64,000 nt of DNA from Caprella mutica (taxonomy: Eukaryota; Arthropoda; Malacostraca; Amphipoda; Caprellidae): positions 1 through 64,000 of the forward strand of contig CANNZV010001819.1 of the NCBI GenBank assembly GCA_947561585.1, in the 5' to 3' direction. The notes beneath the pieces are model-generated. The model made no database searches and was not told the DNA's origin. It worked only from the letters and a program-made list of their open reading frames with translations. Each line of letters starts with the position of its first letter. Positions within the stretch are counted from its first letter, which is position 1. The translations under genes were made by a program, and so were the position numbers. Below are positions 43,492 through 56,134 of this stretch, one piece after another.

Positions 43492-44290
43492 CAGTCCATC
43501 ACTTTCTCTCCAATTCCCAATCAATTTTCACAATTCTCCTTCAAGGCTGTGGTGGAGTCTGATTTGAAGTTTTCTTTTGTGAGTCAGAATCAGGAGTTGA
43601 AAATTTGTACTGACTCTGACTCCAAACTATAGATATAAGTCACAAAAATTTAGATCCATTTCATTTGTTGTTAATCATGTTAAATATCTTATAAGAACTA
43701 ATAACTGCTCATAGTTATAAATTAAATCAATATTTAAAGTCTAAACACTCAAATGACTCAATGAGTCGATATTACTTATAAAAATACTGTAAAACTGCTT
43801 GTTGGAATCTGTGAACCTATGGTACTGTATTTTATACAAGTTGTTAGTATAACTAATGAGTACCAATTTTTCCAAATAGGAGAAATCAATACTGTCAATA
43901 CAAAGGTATATACTATATAAGACATTGGCAACTGAGAGAACAGAGCTGAGAGAGGATGTTTTTATACAGGAATTGGGATTTGGGCACAGCAAATAAGTTA
44001 AATAACATGGGATGATGCCATGATGGGAACAGGGAACATAAAAATTAAATAGGAGTCCGACTTCAAGATGACTTGGGTGCAGAATTAATCCTCAAATCCT
44101 GCTGTACTTTTCAAAGTTTTCAGACTGGTGTATAATTGATAATGGTCATTCTTATTAACCATTTATGTTTTTTTGTTGAGAGTCCACTGTCCAGTGACTC
44201 CAGTCCAAGATTTATTACAGAAAATGCCGAACTAATTTAATTAAAATTAGTTAGGTAATCTTTTTTCAAATTACATCTGTGACATCACCA
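43492..44290. other. Intergenic, no gene seen
   Basis: The strip holds a few GACTCTGACTCC-like short repeats (43560-43625). An 83-codon minus-strand frame has no recognisable similarity. Confidence 0.4.
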
Positions 44291-44309
44291 TATGGCATTT
44301 CCTAGTGTG

Positions 44310-44730
44310 CAAAGCATGCACAAATTAAGCCAAAATAGAGAATTTCTTGGAGAACAGCATACCTATTCCTGCAGTCTGGCACTGGCAGTTTACCAGTTCT
44401 TGCAGAATCGCAGACTGCAGTCTGGTGCAGTGGTGCTACACCACCAGACAGCAGGAACTGGTGAACTGTTCTCCAAGAAATCTTCTATTTTGGCTTCTGT
44501 TCTCAGTAAAATACATGTAAATATAGGAGGAAATTAAGGATTGTTCGCACAGAAAATGTTAAAAATGTCTCATGTTCTGCAGACTGGCACACCCAGTCTG
44601 CAGAATATGGGACATTTTATACATTTTCTGTGCAAACAATTCTTAATTTCCTCCTATATTTACATGTATTTTACTGAGAACAGAAGCCAAAATAGAGGAT
44701 TTCTTGGAGAACAGTTTACCAATTCTTGCA
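44310..44730. repeat. Nested palindromes of the CAGTCTG family
   Basis: CCAAAATAGAGAATTTCTTG at 44330 is answered inverted at 44470 and repeated direct near 44690. GGAGGAAATTAAGGATTGTT at 44526 is answered inverted at 44636 around a centre GCAGACTGGCACACCCAGTCTGC. So a ~150-bp palindrome lies within a larger one. CAGTCTGG or CCAGAC marks each boundary. Short frames inside are by-products. Confidence 0.75.
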
Positions 44731-44734
44731 GTCT

Positions 44735-44985
44735 GGGGCTACAGCAGCCTGTATTTTGTGGTAAATTCCACCGAAATGTCGGTGGAATTTTTCCCCTTTG
44801 AAAATAATATTCTAGCAAAGTCGGTGGATTTTTAGCTATTTATTCCTATGTTACCATTAATTTTTGGTCGAAAAATTGGAAAAATGTTGGTGGATCAGCA
44901 AAATTACTGGAAATTCTTGGTAGATTAACTGGATTTTTTTAGCTTTTTGAAAAGTCAGTGGGATTTGGTGCACCTAATAGAGACT
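44735..44985. repeat. CAGTCTG-family repeat, CCACCGAC word
   Basis: It contains the palindrome TTCCACCGA-AATG-TCGGTGGAA, repeated GTCGGTGGAT/TTGGTGGATC words and the scaffold TTCCTATGTTACCATTAATT. It corresponds to 48395-48640 in opposite orientation. Confidence 0.75.
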
Positions 44986-45009
44986 GGGTGCTACAATGTT
45001 AGTTTCAAT

Positions 45010-45276
45010 ATTTTGCCAATCTGCAGAATTTGGAACATTTTTCCCAAGACTCTCTGCGGGAGTTTTTGATTGAATTTTAGAAATTTGAGATCTCTGCAGG
45101 AGATCTTGAATTAATTCCTATGTTACCATTAATTTAACTGCGGGAGATTTTGAATTAATTCCTATGTTACCATTAATTTAGCTGCGGGAGATTCTGAATC
45201 TGCTGCAGAGAGTCAAAGAGAAACTCTCTCTCAAAATAAAATCTCTGCGGGAGAAGAGACGCATTCTGCAGACTGG
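45010..45276. repeat. CAGTCTG-family repeat, CTGCGGGAG word
   Basis: Closely matches 11110-11395 in the same orientation and 51705-51985 inverted. It starts with AATCTGCAGAATTTGGAACA and ends CATTCTGCAGACTGG. Confidence 0.8.
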
Positions 45277-46409
45277 ATATTTTGGAGAGAAATTATAGTA
45301 ATTTCACTAATTTCAGTAATTTGATCATTTTAGAGGGAAATTTGGGATAAGTATCTAAAAGCTGAGCGGCGCACATCAGTACGGCGCACCACTGTACATT
45401 CTATTAGATAGGTAATTTGAATACAGATTAATGATAAATGGAGTGAATTTGATAAGTAATTGTTGTATCAAATTAATGTCTGACGCCTTACAGTACCTGA
45501 ATCCCAGTCTGGAAAGTAGTGCAGATCGTCGTTAATTCTTTTGTATAATTTTTATATCTTCGTAAGAAATATATAAATCGTCGTTTCGATAATTTTAACC
45601 AATAATCTCCGTCGTAAAATTGATTCAGACAAACTAATATCTGGTACTATTATTGCCTACCAGGCTACCACAGAGTACAGACCACTGAATAGGAAGATGT
45701 TTAACTGCTACGTGAAAACTATTGGCCAAATATCAACCAATCAGAGAGAGGCGCACAGTGACGCCGGTGACGTCACATATTACAACGTACATATGGGTAT
45801 ATAATTATGTAATGGTCAGAGCTAAATTTTCATTCACTAGCTACCAATTAGGAGTGACTAAAGCAGATATGGAAAAAAGTTTAGGTAATTAAAGTATAAA
45901 GGCATATTTATCATAAAATAGAAAGAAGGGGGTTTAGGGGGACCTCAATCCCTCTCTCTGATTGGTTGTTTCTCTTTCACAGAAACCATGAATAGCATCT
46001 TTGGTCATAGAAGCAAAAGAAAAAGGCTACCTAATAATTAATATTTTAATTGACAATGGCATTCATGATACCAATTAAAATAATAATGATATCGCTAGTT
46101 TCTTTCTTAGGAAGGTATAAGACCGACGATGTGAAACTGATTGATAATTCATAAGTTACCCTAGTACCTATGTCCATTCTTTCAGTTTAATAAATTTACT
46201 CAAAATACCTAATTAAACAAACAGTAATGTTTAAACTAGTGCTTTATAATTTATCAAATTCAAATCTAAATTTTCCGATCGTATTATTTCTTAAATATTA
46301 GACTAATTGTAAATACTTAAAAACATGTATAAATCCAGACAGTAACTGTCTGGTACATGTCTAGAAACAAAAATCTTAAATTCAAACATTTAGCTGTACT
46401 GTACTATTT
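45277..46409. other. Intergenic, no gene seen
   Basis: A TGACGTCA palindrome at 45768 is followed by ordinary AT-rich DNA. A GCGGCGCACATCAGTACGGC stretch at 45365 recurs inverted near 48725-48770, marking another repeat boundary. Confidence 0.4.
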
Positions 46410-47060
46410 TGAAACTATCTAGGTAAAGTGTATTTCGAAACTATCTACTATCTAGGTACACTGTATTTCGAAACTATCTAGGTACACTGTATTTCGAAAC
46501 TATCTAAGTACACTGTATTTCGAAACTAACTAGGTACACTGTGTGTACTTCGAAACTAACTAGGTACACTGTGTGTACTTCGAAACTAACTAGGTACACT
46601 GTGTGTACTTCGAAACTAACTAGGTACACTTTCTGCACTTCGAAACTAACTAGGTACACTGTCTGCACTTCGAAACTAACTAGGTACACTGTCTGCACTT
46701 CGAAACTAACTAGGTACACTGTCTGCACTTCGAAACTAACTAGGTACACTGTCTGTACTTCGAAACTAACTAGGTACACTGTCTGTACTTCGAAACTAAC
46801 TAGGTATACTGTCTGTACTTCGAAACTAACTAGGTACACTGACTGTACTTCGAAACTAACTAGGTACACTGTCTGTACTTCGAAACTAACTAGGTACACT
46901 GTCTGTACTTCGAAACTAACTAGGTAGCAAAACTGTAATTCAAAACTAACTAGGTAGCTAAACTGTACTTCAAAACTAACTAGGTACACTGTACTTCAAA
47001 ACTAACTAGGTACACTGTACTTCGAAACTAGGCACATTGCACTTCGATACTAGGTACACT
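46410..47060. repeat. 30-bp tandem repeat array
   Basis: The unit is CGAAACTAACTAGGTACACT plus GTCTGTACTT, about 20 copies. The flanks are shorter or diverged units (CTATCTAGGTACACTGTATT at the left, ACTAGGCACATTGCACTT at the right). Because 30 is a multiple of 3, both strands stay open for 128-161 codons (46541-46927 and 46989-46504). These frames simply repeat a 10-residue unit and are not evidence for a protein. Confidence 0.95.
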
Positions 47061-48394
47061 ACTACACTGTAGTTAATTGCTATAACACAAAAATGTTCTA
47101 ACAAACTAAATTTATAGGTAGGTATTACACTGAGCAAGAATCATGTGTGGAGTGCACTTCTAGCGTTAGACAATGAATTTTTATATTATTGTTACGTAAA
47201 GATGCATTATTGCATAGGTAGTTTACTTTTAAACACCTAGGCAACAATCCTATCCCACAAAGATCGTAAAAACCTAGGTACACATAAACTTTATAGATTA
47301 GTGGTAAATTTAAACCTACCTACAATAATTCAAACTACTTACTTCTAGTGATTTACGTTATTCCCATTGTTAATACATTAATAAACTATAGAGTATTAGG
47401 TACTAGTCTACGCAGGGTAAGTTTTAAGTTATCAAGACGTTTCCATATTCCCGACCACAGAAATATTTTAAATTTACTAACTACTTTAACTGGTTATTTA
47501 ATTATAGCTAGTAAGCTGATAACCATTTAAAATGTTAGTTAAATTCCTTAACTTTTTCTTATATTCTGAGGTAAGTTTTGAGTTATTGTACGATAACACA
47601 TTTTCGACCCTAGAATAGGGGAACTTTGTAAGTTATGAATTAGCGGTAAATTTCACATCCTTGGTCATAGGTAGGTATAATAAATTACGATAGGTATAAT
47701 AAATTAGTAATACCTATTTTCTCAAAATAAGTGTTACCTATTGCAGTAATAAACATGTAGTGATATAATAATCATTTATCAGACAAGTGACTACCTAATA
47801 ACTGGGCATTGTTGATGAGGGGGGGGGGGGGGGTGGGTAACTTGGTAAGTATGTGTGGCTGTGATTGGTGTATCGCACTATCAAATGCAGTGATGTCATT
47901 AAAAACTCTCCACCCTATTGGTTAAGAAGAAGTTCAGTGCAATCTTTATGATGTTGACGTAATGATGTTATGTCAACAACATATTGTCACATTGTGGTTA
48001 CAATTTAGTTTATATAAATAGTCAGTAATTAATTTTTCGTCGTATATTTATTTAATATATAACTTTATAACAAATTTGAAATTTCCATCGTTAATATCTT
48101 GAATAGACTATATTCCTCTATAAAAATGTCGTTAAATTTATTTATCGAAGTGCACCTACTTTCCAGACTGGCCTGAATCCAATGTTTATACTACACAGTT
48201 TAATTATTTGATTGAGATGTTTAATTTGGAATAGAAACTAAAATTCATTATAAAAAACTGTAATTGTAATTTTATGGGGTAACTATTGTAAACTTTCAGT
48301 CTGAGGTGTAAATAAAATCTTATCAGTTAGCCGTTTAGATAGATGTATGTGGGGGGCGTGCCATCCCCCGAACCCCCCTGCCAGGTCATTAAAT
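47061..48394. other. Intergenic, no gene seen
   Basis: AT-rich. A run of about 14 G at 47820-47833 and scattered TAGGTA words are the only structure. Confidence 0.4.
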
Positions 48395-48640
48395 AATCCA
48401 GTCTGTATTTGGTGCACAAATTCCACTGACTTTTTGAAAAAGCTGAAAATATCCACCATAAATTTCCACTAATTCGGCTGATCCACCAGCATTTTACCCA
48501 CTTTTCCATCAAAATTAATGGTAACATAGGAATAAATAGCTAAAAATCCACTGACTTTGCCAGAATATTATTTTCAATGAAGAAAAATTCCACCGACATG
48601 TCGGTGGAATTTACCACGAAATACAGACTGGTAAACAATC
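48395..48640. repeat. CAGTCTG-family repeat, CCACTGAC/CCACCGAC word
   Basis: It starts with CCAGTCTGTATTTGGTGCAC and ends AAATACAGACTGG. Six or more CCACnnnC words lie between, plus the palindrome TTCCACCGACATGTCGGTGGAA (written here in two halves: TTCCACCGACA and TGTCGGTGGAA). The scaffold AAATTAATGGTAACATAGGA is in the middle. Inverted counterpart of 44735-44985. Confidence 0.8.
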
Positions 48641-48824
48641 ATGAAGTGTGCAGAACAACAGACTACATAAAAGTTTTTCACATTGAGGTCATTAATAGAA
48701 AGTACAGTGGTGCGGCCAGATGCGCCGTATTGTAGTGCGCCGTAATGTGGTGCGCCGCTCAGCTTTTAGATACTGTTGAAAATTGGCCATATTTGAAGAG
48801 ACAAATGGAGAGTTTAGGAGACAT

Positions 48825-50771
48825 AGGGTGTTTGTGCCAGTAATCGGCATACCTCTAGTAATCGGAATAGCAGACACATTGAGCATAATTTTCTATATAA
48901 TATATTAAGGAATAGAGGCATACGTACTAAATTATTAAAGAATCAACCACTATAATTGATTAGTAATTCTTTCTAATCATTTAACCACACAAATTAACAG
49001 GTAGCTTCCAATCATTGTCGGAAAGTCAAGTTATCGGTCAGTTCGTTGTATTTTTCATAAAAGAACGGTTCCTCTTTGAAACTCCTGAGTGTGTTTCAGT
49101 AGCTTTTAATGTACCAGGTGAATGTTTTTCTAGAAGTACAATTTTCGATCTATCAGTGCATTTTAAAATTTAAGCATTTATTTAAAATGATAGTCCGATC
49201 ACTAGATTATCAGAACATCTGATTTTAATGTTCGGACAGACTGGCCGATTAAACATAGAATCCATCCGTCCACCCTGACGATCCGATAACAAACTGGTAT
49301 TTTAACTAATTAATTTATATCGTTACATTGACCAATAACATTAATGAATAAATTTTGAGATAGTTAAGCTTGTATATTCTCCGAATAAAGTAAGTTATTA
49401 CATATGATAACAAGATATGATTACTTTAACGTAAAATATATAAATATTTTACATAATCATACCCACTTATATAGTGTCACGTGTGAATAATATATGGCGT
49501 TTGTCAATAACCAAAATACGTAAAATTCAATCAGAAGGATTTAGAATAAACAGAAAACCGGACTTCCACTCCAGGTTGTGACGTCATTAATAGCGACAAA
49601 GAATGATTGAATCTACATCACAATAGTGGAAGAGGGCAAAATAGAGGGAATGTAGACGGCATATATATCGGCATTTATTTTTTAAGGGGACATTCGAATT
49701 ATGTCCCGTTTAAACTTAAACAAAGCAACAGTTATTTAGGGGCCGAAAATTACTTTTTCAATGAAAATCTAATTGAGGTAAAGCAATTTCAAAATAATTT
49801 TTATCAGTAAATAAAATGTGTTATAGACTTATAGTTAGCATTATAATAAGGCTAAGATATCTGCAACTAAATAGACATGAAATGCACATGACAATTACGG
49901 CTTGCTTTTATTTAAGATAGTTACCCCTTTTTTCAGAACTATTATAATCAAAGAAAACGTATAGAGGCTAAAACTAAATTAATTGATATTACTAAATACC
50001 AATCTGAGTCTTCTGAGAAATGAATAAATTAAGCATTGATTGTCAATTTTAAAATATCTGAAGATAATCTATGTATACTTGGCAGACGAATCAAATATAT
50101 AATAAACCTTAATTTAAAGTAGCCGTTGATTCTTAAAGCGGCCGGGTAATTATTTACTCTTGCATGTAGAAGGTAGCAGTTGTAGGAGCTTCAGCTTATG
50201 TAAATAAATAATCACATTTATATAAAATAACTTAGTTTTCAATTCTGGTGTATGGCAAACAACAATGTAGAACATGTTCAAACTTTCGAATGAAATGACA
50301 ACACTAAAATATAAGGTATTTTTAACCATTGACGAAGTGTTTGATTGTGTGTATGGGTAGGTAATGTATAAGCATAATACTTGCTACCTATTACTTAGTA
50401 CAGTAGGAATTACGTTAATAAAAAATACATATTGATTGTATAGATATTAGGTATGACTAAATCTATTACTAGTAATTAGAAGCGGGAGAATAATTATACT
50501 ATATACTATTATATTAATCAGTCAATGATCAGTCACTAATCAACAAGTATGACGAACATTAGTTCCTTATGATTGGCCACCTGACGATAATAGAATTGGA
50601 AGTGACCGAACATAGATATTGCTATGACGATTACTAGCATTTTAGACTAATGGGTTGCGATGCAACTATCTAATGATAGTTGCATCGCGTTGGTAGCGTT
50701 TACATGCGACTCGTTATTGGTATTTGTTTGTAATTTATCCTTAAGTGACCGATTACTGGCACAAACACCCT
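48825..50771. mobile_element. Inverted-repeat element, 1.95 kb, non-coding
   Basis: AGGGTGTTTGTGCCAGTAAT at 48825 is answered by ATTACTGGCACAAACACCCT ending at 50771, and the identity continues with CGG inside. No transposase frame was found between. A TGACGTCA palindrome lies inside at 49579. Superfamily unknown, and no clear target duplication is visible. Confidence 0.75.
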
Positions 50772-50878
50772 ACTATTTTACTTGGTTTACAACTTTACTT
50801 GGTCCTTTTCTCATTTTCTGGTCCGTTATCTTTAGGACTTGCTCTCAAAATTATTATAAAGGAAATTAAATAGTAGGT

Positions 50879-51135
50879 AGGGTCACGCAGGTAAATTTAG
50901 GCCCCTTAGTTTTCAATTGCGGACCTCTGAACAGTTTCTAAAACATTCTGAAACTGAATTATTAATTATAGGTACATTAAAATGTTCCATTCAACTTAAG
51001 AAGCACAGTGCATGCTATAATTTAAGTTTCTAATGAGTGTTTTGCAGCTATGATGTTTCTGTTGCTAGAGTAGTAGAGGGCCTAGAGGCTGCAGTTAGTT
51101 TGTGTCTTTGTGAGCCACAATTTACCTGTTTGACG
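50879..51135. mobile_element. AGGGTC-ended MITE, diverged copy
   Basis: It begins AGGGTCACGCAGGTAAATTT and has ACAATTTACCTGTTTGAC near the right end. Shared interior words include TTCTAAAACATTCTGAAACT and CAGTGCATGCTATAAT, inverted relative to 18134-18366. The right end is eroded, so the boundary is approximate. Confidence 0.6.
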
Positions 51136-51704
51136 GCTGACGCTAGTCACGCTACCTATCTAACTAGCTAAAAGAAATAAAAACAATGAAGTTGAAATTC
51201 AGTATTTTTTTGTAAAGCTGATTAGGGCCATGTGCTACGGCACTCATACTCGCCTAGTTCAAGAGTATGTACCAAGTCGCCGATTAATTGTCGACTTAAA
51301 GTTTGTGAAAATAAGCAGGTATCTCTAACATATATAGTCAGACGACTGATGAATGAGCACTTAAGTTAGATTTAAAATTAAAATTGGTGGCTCATAATCA
51401 TAAACAGCGGAACCGCGGTGTTTCTTGTAAACAAAGCCGCCATTTTGTTTTGATAATTTCATTAATTTGATACTACGCGCTCCATGTCCATGATGTAGCT
51501 ATAATTACATTTGTGTATCACTTTTCTGTTTTCGGTTTTCTTTACTCTTTAGTTATGAATGATGTGGTCACTAGTCACTACTTGTCATTTTAATTTGATG
51601 CTCTCTGACTAATTAGGTATCAGAAAAAAAAAATTAAATATAAAAGAAAGTATGCCTCTCTCAGGGCCCAGGCTCTCTGTGATTGGCTGGAATCAGTTGT
51701 ATGC

Positions 51705-51985
51705 CAGACAGTTCCAGTCTGCAGAATGTGTCTCTTCTCCCGCAGAGATTTTTAATTGAGAGACAGTTACTCTCTGACTCTCAGTAGCAGATTCAGAATC
51801 TCCCGCAGCTAAATTAATGGTAACATAGGAATTAATTCAAAATCTCCCGCATCTAAATTAATGGTAACATAGGAATTAATTCAAGATCTCCCGCAGAGAT
51901 CTCAAATTTCTAAAATTCAATCAAAAACTCCCGCAGAGAGTCTTGGAAAAATATTCCATATTCTGCAGAGTTGCAGACTGGGTAT
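51705..51985. repeat. CAGTCTG-family repeat, CTCCCGCAG word, best copy
   Basis: The ends CCAGTCTGCAGAATGTGTCT and TATTCTGCAGAGTTGCAGAC form an inverted pair. The word CTCCCGCA starts at 51737, 51800, 51844, 51888 and 51928, so spacing settles at 44, 44 and 40 bp. Two successive 44-bp units contain AAATTAATGGTAACATAGGA. It is non-coding. Confidence 0.8.
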
Positions 51986-52625
51986 GCCTCTCTCAGTCTC
52001 TGATTGGCTGATACGCTCTCAATTAATTTAGGTAGTTATAATATTATAGGTATATTGACGACTGTCGACTTTCAAAATTGGAATTAATTATGACGACTGG
52101 CGACTGCATTACTAATTTTAGTTGACTTAGGCCTATATTGAAAAAAAAGATATATTGGCGACTCAATGAACATTCTCTGAAACTAGCCACTAGGCATACT
52201 ATGATACTAGGCTCAATGCTCCAATATAATTTTGAAGAGCAAGAGAAAGGAAACAATGTTCCTCCCTCTTCCACAGACCACATCCTGGTGGCTTACACAT
52301 TTATATCAATTAAAAAGAAAATTTATGGTCAATAAAAGTAAAATTTTTGCTCCAAAAGGCAAAATCCAAATGAGACTATGCGAGAAATACATTCAATGTG
52401 TATAGAAAATATCACTAATTCTCGGATATGAACTTCTTCAAATTGATACACAGCACCCTCTTTTCTTGGATTTAAAAGGTTAGTAAAACTGTAACTACAA
52501 AATACAAATGTTATTTGTGAACAAATGATTGACCGAATCTATGACGTATATCAAATGATATCGTCATTATGTCATACGTCCCTTACTTATTTTATATTTG
52601 CTTTAACAATTTCTCCGTGTATGAC
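51986..52625. other. Intergenic, GGCGACT words, no gene seen
   Basis: ACGACTGTCGACT and TGACGACTGGCGACTG at 52057-52105 and ATTGGCGACTC at 52153 recall the GGCGACTT palindrome at 11530. The remainder is AT-rich. Confidence 0.4.
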
Positions 52626-53404
52626 CCCAACAAACATATGAATGTCGATTCGATGCCGTTTGCTGTCGAATTCGTAGCGCTAACGGTGGGTATCGACATA
52701 GCAACCATTTCGACTCATAGTAGATATCGGAATGTCTGTTTCTAAATGATATCTGAATTTACACTTCGAGTAGAAACACGAAAACCGATTCATGGTTTTA
52801 ACAGCATCATCTTGACGTCGGCATGTCTGTTTCCAAACGATATCTGAATTTATACTTCGACCAGAAGTGCGAAAACAGATACGTAGTTTTAAAAAATCGT
52901 TTCAAATTTGGAAATTCATTTTCTTATCTTCCTGTTTTATAATGAGTATAGAAACGTAGGAATTATTTCTATTCAATTGGATTGTACCTTTCTATAAAAC
53001 GTACGTTGTGCTCCCTTTAAACTATACCCAATAATTAATCCACTTATAAGGAAATACGGCAGTTGTAAAGGTAGGATCGGACATTGACAAGCTAGTGCGA
53101 TTGTACACTGGATTAACGTAAAGTAAGCAATATTGGAACATCGGTTGTTGAATATATTGTTCCTCCAGTACCGTGAAAATGAAATGGATAACCAATAAAG
53201 TGATTTTTCGATAGCCAGTGCATTTATTGTTATGAATCTATTCTAAACTGCTTATAATAAGCCCCGAGGGTTTCCTGAAGCTGTCTTTGGTGAATATAAG
53301 AGAAGTGAGGTGGCGTCCCTTGGAAACCAAAACTGTTGTAATTTGGATTATGTGTTGTCTATTTTATGTTTACCATGTGTATAGTGTTTTTAATTCTCCA
53401 TGCA

Positions 53405-53740
53405 GTTTTATAGGATAGCGCTAGGGTTACGCTCCGCAATTACGTACGAGGTCTTAGATTTTGTGTTAAGTAGGCTCGTAGACTTCATTTACTATTACCT
53501 CTTCATTTCCCTCTTCCATCCTTGAGTGCAGCCACTGGTGCTTGTGACCATTTTTTTCACATCCTCGGTAAGTGACAGCATTCACGGAGTAGCTTTTCAG
53601 CATCCATGAGCGTCGTGACTTTGTCCATGGAGCCACTTTCCTTTCTGACTGCTTCTTCCAGTCCCTTGTATTTCATTTCCTTTTGACGTTAGTGACATGG
53701 CCTTTAGTACAGAAGCAGACGTTAAACCTATACTAAACGT
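53405..53740 (-). repeat. SINE-like repeat in the left foldback arm
   Basis: Near full length: GGATAGCGCTAGGGTTACGC, ACGAGGTCTTAGATTTTGTG, CATGAGCGTCGTGACTTTGT, GGAGCCACTTTCCTTTCTGA, CCTTTTGACGTTAGTGACAT. Confidence 0.85.
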
Positions 53741-55299
53741 AGAGGCTATTTAACACGTTCCATTTTAAAATAAATTCTGTGTTATCGGATGGTTCCCCAT
53801 TTACGAATATGTAAGAAATAAATATAATAATTATTATTATTCAATTCTGACATGAATTGGCATCCATGATACCAGTACGTAAAATACAAGTTTAGAAATA
53901 AAAATGATTACACAAATAATTTTTCTACGTAAATTATGCGGAACCCCATATCCGATAACTTGAGCTTTCACCTAGTGCCAAAAGCTGCAAATGAGACGAT
54001 TTAAATTCAGTGATTCACATTATATGTAGATAATTAAACTTAAAGTGGTAATCGGACTCAATAAATCTATATAATAATCATTATTTAACTTTTATTTCAA
54101 TTTGTATCATACCTTCAGCTATTATGTTACTAATTAAATAGTAGTTAAATAATAATTATTATATTTTCCTTTATCACGTGTTCGAAAATATATACCCTAT
54201 TAATAACTTGGAACATATACTGTATTGCTAAAATTATTTCACAGAGCACAAAATTCCTGTTTTATATAACAAAATTATATAAGTAAAAATGTCAAACCAA
54301 TTACTCAACTATTATGACCTTTATTTACTGAGTGAGAGTTAGTTTATGGTCCAATTTTAATTAATGCATTCTTTACTTTGAACTTTCATCACAGAGCTTT
54401 CATCTTTATTCTAAGTCGTGGCCTCAAAACATTTTCTTTAATTTGAACTCATAGAGAACGAAATTTTTAAGGAGTTACAATTATATAAAAATTTGACCAA
54501 CTCATTATTATTTGTAATAAGAATTAATTGTGATTTTGGTTATAAAAGCAATTAATTGTGATTTTGGTTATAAAAGCGGTGCGTGCCTGTATTGTTCTAT
54601 TCACTTTAAAATTTCTTTAAGTTTCTCTGGGTCGCTTAATATCAAAATTTTTTTATATTAAAATGCATCCACGGTGGCAAAGTGACAGAGCTGCTGGCAC
54701 GAGGACGGAGAGACCCACGAACGATACGCGGACACATCACTTCATTTCTTCTCATTTAATTTATATATAACATTATGTAACATAAATCAAATGATATGCA
54801 TCTAAACGTACAGTACGTTATATAAATGAAGTAAGAGTTTTCAATTTTAATTTATTTATTTATTGCATGCAAGTGGATATCGTTTCGAAGCATATTAGAT
54901 ATATAATTAGGCGTCTGTTCGATGCAGAATCCCTATGTATGTTAGATGTCGTAATTTATCTTTCTATTCAACGCTGTTTTAACGGTATCGCTTTGATGCC
55001 AAATATACTTAATATGATGCGGTTTAGCGGTGCAAACGGATATCGGATTGATGTCTACTTGATGTCACCATGTCTAATTTGTTACTGGTATTCGATGTCG
55101 GAAGAGAGGTTATACAGAGTCGTTTAGACATCGAATAGATACATTCATGTTTGCTGGGTACCAATTTAAGCAGGAATTAAATAATGATAATTATTATATT
55201 TCTTTCTTATGCATCCGAAAATGTGGAAACATCCGATAACACTGAATCTACTCTAAAATGGAACATGTTAAGTAGCCCATCAACTTTTAATTGTTTACG

Positions 55300-55620
55300 T
55301 TAAGTAGAGGATTAACGTCTGCTTCAGAACCAAAGTCCATGTCGCTGACGTCAAAAGGAAATGAAATACAAGGTACTGGAAGAAGCAGTCAGAAAGGAAA
55401 GTGGCTCCATGGACAAAGTTACGACGCTAATGGATGCTGAAAAGTTACTCCGTGAATGCTGTCACTTACCGAGGAATGTGACAAAAATGGTCACAAGCAC
55501 CGGTGGCTGCACTCAAGGATGGAAGAGGGAAGTGAAGAGGCGATAGTAAATGAAGCCTACGAGCCTACCTAACACAAAATCTAAGACCTCGTAATTGTAG
55601 AGCATAAACCATCTCATTTT
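55300..55620 (+). repeat. SINE-like repeat in the right foldback arm
   Basis: Mirror copy of 53405-53740. Its 61-codon frame at 55361-55546 ([12 protein letters not shown]) is a by-product; other copies do not keep it open. It contains TGACGTCA at 55346. Confidence 0.85.
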
Positions 55621-56134
55621 CACGGTACTTGAGGAACCCTGTTCAACAACCAATGTTCCAGCATTGCTTACTTTACGTTGATCCAGTGTACAATAGCACT
55701 AGTATGCCAATGTCCCATCGTACCTTTTCAACTGTCGTTTAAAGGGAGCATTACATACGTTATATAGAAAGGTACAATCCAATTGAATAGAAATAATTCC
55801 TACATTTCTATAAATATTAGAAAAAAGGGAGATAAGAGAATGAATATCCAAATTCGAAACGATTCTTTTAAAACTACGTATCTGTTTTCGTACTTCTGGT
55901 CGAAGTATAAATTCAGATATCGTTTGGAAACAGACATGCCAACGCCAAGATGATGATGTTAAACCCATGTATCAGTTTTCGTGTTTCTATCCGAAGTGTA
56001 AATTCAGATATCATTTAGAAACAGACATTCCGATATCTACTATGAATCGAAATGGTTGCTAAGTCGATACCCACCGTTAGCGCTACGAATTCGACAGCAA
56101 ACGGCATCGAATCGACATTCATATGTTTGTTGGG

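Larger units (their letters stand above)
52626..56134. mobile_element. 3.5-kb foldback element with >1-kb arms
   Basis: The outer ends are perfect inverted repeats starting CCCAACAAACATATGAATGT. Pairing continues through motifs such as GAATTCGTAGCGCTAACGG and ATATCTGAATTTATACTTCG. It also takes in one SINE-like copy per arm (53405-53740 and 55300-55620), so the arms span about 1.1-1.2 kb. A third, diverged end (ATTCATGTTTGCTGGGTACC) lies at about 55133-55155, so more than one insertion is layered here. No transposase is recognised. The right end abuts the truncated LTR at 56135. Confidence 0.8.

Noticed and set aside
46504..46989. Open frames of 161 aa (-) and 128 aa (+) with a perfect 10-residue repeat
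   Set aside because: They arise because the 30-bp tandem unit is a multiple of three and lacks stops. Both strands are open over the same array and there is no start context or flanking exon.
55361..55546. 61-aa frame with a charged [12 protein letters not shown] sequence
   Set aside because: It lies in the SINE-like repeat, and other copies of the same repeat break the frame, so it is not a conserved protein.
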